In this document: in pieces, positions 5,849 to 7,517 of the stretch
Layout of the letters: every line of letters starts with the position of its first letter
Numbering within the stretch: the first letter of the stretch is position 1
Position numbers and translations under genes: made by a program
Source: Bacteroidia bacterium
Lineage (GTDB): Bacteria > Bacteroidota > Bacteroidia > NS11-12g > UBA9320
Assembly: GCA_029253325.1 (NCBI GenBank)
Contig: JAQWZS010000050.1
Span: 1-7,517 of the forward strand
Direction: 5' to 3'
Length of the DNA stretch: 7,517 bases
The notes under the pieces: generated by a model
What the model saw: only the letters and a program-made list of their open reading frames with translations
Database searches by the model: none
Told to the model about the DNA's origin: nothing

Positions 5849-7163
5849 ACTTTCCCGAGTTTACATCATTTAATTTCTTTATTGTATTAGCGTATACTTT
5901 ACGCCAACCTACCCATCGATCAGTTTCGCTTAGGCTGTCGTTATGCCATAGACTTACAAATAGACCACCAACATCACTTACAGATTCAATAATCTTATTT
6001 ATAGATACAATTGCTTGATCAGGCGACTCCTTTCTGTAAAACATTGGAGTTATATCCATTACGCAAAAGGGTACTAATTTCAGGTTAGTTGGTTTATTAT
6101 TCTCTAAATCAAACCAAAAGAAAGAAGATGCAATTCCAGCTCTAAATCCCATGTGTGTTGAATAACCCATTGTATGATCTTCATTAATACCAAGGCTTAT
6201 AAGGTTTTGGTAGGTATTAGGCATTGAATGAATCAAAAAATGTTGTCTGCTAATTTCTAAATCATTATTAACTATTTCACAAAGAGATGCGTATTCATTT
6301 TTTAAAACAGATTTATCATCATTGCTAGCATAGGAGGGATGTATTCCAATTTTATTTCTTGGATTTGAGAAAAGATATTTTATCAATCTAATAAAATGTC
6401 CATTATTAATAGAAATATTTTTATCAAACTTACCATAATTGCCAAGAAGGATGAAGTAGGTCACATCTACATTGTATCTATCATGAATGCTATTTTGCCA
6501 TTCAAAATTGTAATAAGGATCAGATTGTTTTCCTGATAAAACTTGGTAACGCTCAACTAATTCAGGTATATTTAAATTGACTAGGTCGCGAAACATACCC
6601 AAGGCATTGCGAACAAAACCCTTGTTTTTAAATTTCCATGCCTGATCTATATCAATAGTGCTTCTAAACCTAAATTTTTGGATTGGAAATGAAAGATTAT
6701 AAAAAGCCTGCAACTCAGACTTTAATAGTTTAACCCATTGATTTACTATTGGGGTTTCAAGAAGTCCATTTTTATACAAAACACTTTCTGTAGCTGGAAA
6801 TCGATTGTGATTATCTGGTTTAAAATTTAGGTATTCTTCATATCTAGTTACTAAAAAAAAAGTGGCAGAGAATATGTCAAAGGGTATATTATCGGTATTA
6901 GTTTTAAAGAAAATAGAAGTGTCTTTCCATCGTTCAAAATTTACTTCATTCAATATACTAGACCTTATAGTTGACTCTTCCAATAAACCATGAGGTGTAA
7001 TATTTATTTGTGAACTATTTTGGTTAGAATAATTGATATGTGAAGAGGATAAATCATTAGAGTAATTGTAATCAATTCCCAATATATCTTTAAAAATAAG
7101 ATTAAACACATAATGATGTCTTTCAGTTGGTAATGGACAATATATTAAAACAGGGCTATACAT
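5832..7163 (-). CDS. Polysaccharide deacetylase-like protein with DUF7033-type N-terminal domain, 443 aa
   Basis: The N-terminal half (about 1-160) matches my memory of the domain that precedes a carbohydrate esterase 4-like fold in Bacteroidota, including FDIFSATFFLVTRYEEY at 95-111. The deacetylase-like half starts with RSTIDIDQAW at 167-176, in the place of the TFDD metal/catalytic motif (D171, D173). It continues with KIGIHPSY at 271-278, RQHFLIHS at 306-313, DHTMGYSTHMGFRAGI at 329-344 and SLWHND at 404-409 (H407). These are the family's own versions of the CE4 blocks; the standard HxxxH and RxPY motifs are not present in textbook form, so activity is uncertain. There is no signal peptide, suggesting a cytoplasmic role. 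It starts 20 bp after the upstream T9SS gene and is probably co-transcribed with it. Confidence 0.82.
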   Translation of the reverse strand: MYSPVLIYCPLPTERHHYVFNLIFKDILGIDYNYSNDLSSSHINYSNQNSSQINITPHGLLEESTIRSSILNEVNFERWKDTSIFFKTNTDNIPFDIFSATFFLVTRYEEYLNFKPDNHNRFPATESVLYKNGLLETPIVNQWVKLLKSELQAFYNLSFPIQKFRFRSTIDIDQAWKFKNKGFVRNALGMFRDLVNLNIPELVERYQVLSGKQSDPYYNFEWQNSIHDRYNVDVTYFILLGNYGKFDKNISINNGHFIRLIKYLFSNPRNKIGIHPSYASNDDKSVLKNEYASLCEIVNNDLEISRQHFLIHSMPNTYQNLISLGINEDHTMGYSTHMGFRAGIASSFFWFDLENNKPTNLKLVPFCVMDITPMFYRKESPDQAIVSINKIIESVSDVGGLFVSLWHNDSLSETDRWVGWRKVYANTIKKLNDVNSGKSNSYE

Positions 7164-7183
7164 AAATAATCGTTAATTCAATT

Positions 7184-7517
7184 TTAACGTAAAATTTTTA
7201 CAGAAATTAACTCTGAATCAATGGATATTCTAATCACATACATTCCGTGCTTTAATTCTGACGGCTGAATAAGTACTCTTCCTTTTCTTTCATCAGTTAT
7301 TTGTCTTCCAAGCATATCAAATATTATATGGGAGGAACTCTCAGGCAACCTTATTTCTAGAGGGGTTTTTCCATGAATAAATCCTTGTTGATTTAATACT
7401 TTAAGATCAAATGAGCTTGTTTGATTAGTGTCTTTATTTTTAATAACAAAACCAGCATCTACAAAACAATCAAAAATTGATGAATGGTATCTCATATCAA
7501 AATCAGCACTATCAATG
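7184..7517 (-). CDS. C-terminal end of a T9SS-sorted secreted protein, cut by the right window edge
   Basis: The minus-strand frame ends with TAA at 7184-7186 and is open to the window edge, giving at least 110 residues. An ATG at 7493-7495 lies within it but should not be taken as the start, since the frame continues upstream (IDSADFD) and no signal peptide is present. The final 70 residues have the shape of a T9SS sorting domain: LEIRLPE, then IIFDMLGRQI at about 64-73, then LKHGMYVIRIS and a basic end ISVKILR. The usual Y/NPNP opening is degraded to LNQQGFIHGKTP. The nature of the main, secreted part lies outside the window. It is upstream in the same transcript direction as the deacetylase-like gene. 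Confidence 0.75.
   Translation of the reverse strand, partial: IDSADFDMRYHSSIFDCFVDAGFVIKNKDTNQTSSFDLKVLNQQGFIHGKTPLEIRLPESSSHIIFDMLGRQITDERKGRVLIQPSELKHGMYVIRISIDSELISVKILR

Noticed and set aside
7184..7495. A complete 103-residue protein starting at the ATG at 7493-7495
   Set aside because: The frame continues without a stop to the window edge, there is no signal peptide, and the content is a C-terminal sorting domain, so it is the end of a larger protein.

Overview
The window looks like chromosomal DNA of an AT-rich member of the Bacteroidota. Support comes from two proteins with C-terminal type IX secretion (T9SS) sorting domains, an Omp28-related thioredoxin-like lipoprotein, a DUF7033-type polysaccharide deacetylase, TAnnTTTG-type -7 promoter boxes, and a lack of clear Shine-Dalgarno sequences with A-rich leaders. 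A marine or aquatic Saprospiria-, Cytophagia- or Flavobacteriia-like organism is plausible, but the rank below phylum is a guess.

Layout. Bases 2-124 (+) are the last 40 codons of a gene cut by the left edge. It meets a tight minus-strand block tail to tail, read right to left: a PepD-type M20 dipeptidase (1579-3018), a TerC-family membrane protein (799-1575, 3 bp after pepD) and an unrecognised lipoprotein (129-806, overlapping terC by 8 bp). A 120-bp divergent spacer (3019-3138) separates this block from a plus-strand glycosyltransferase (3139-4005). After a 105-bp spacer carrying a perfect 18-bp palindrome and a -7 box comes the Omp28-like CGPC lipoprotein (4111-5034), closed by a strong intrinsic terminator (5056-5090). 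A small secreted T9SS cargo (5171-5848, +) follows. Its 3' end overlaps by 17 bp the convergent polysaccharide deacetylase-like gene (5832-7163, -). That gene lies 20 bp downstream of the C-terminal end of another T9SS-sorted protein, which runs off the right edge (7184-7517, -).

How the genes fit together. The pepD-terC-lipoprotein block is probably one transcript, mixing peptide turnover, an integral membrane TerC protein (metal homeostasis or export in characterised relatives) and an envelope lipoprotein. The right half is weighted to the cell surface: a probable surface-exposed thioredoxin-like lipoprotein, two T9SS cargo proteins, a deacetylase-like enzyme and a glycosyltransferase. No gap between genes exceeds about 140 bp. 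I see no tRNA, rRNA, CRISPR array, insertion sequence, phage gene or integrase. I found no convincing new multigene system. The most interesting points are the dyad upstream of the Omp28-like gene, the possible surface redox pairing of the CGPC lipoprotein with the neighbouring two-cysteine T9SS protein, the Glu-to-Gln change in the TerC motif, and the compressed gene junctions.
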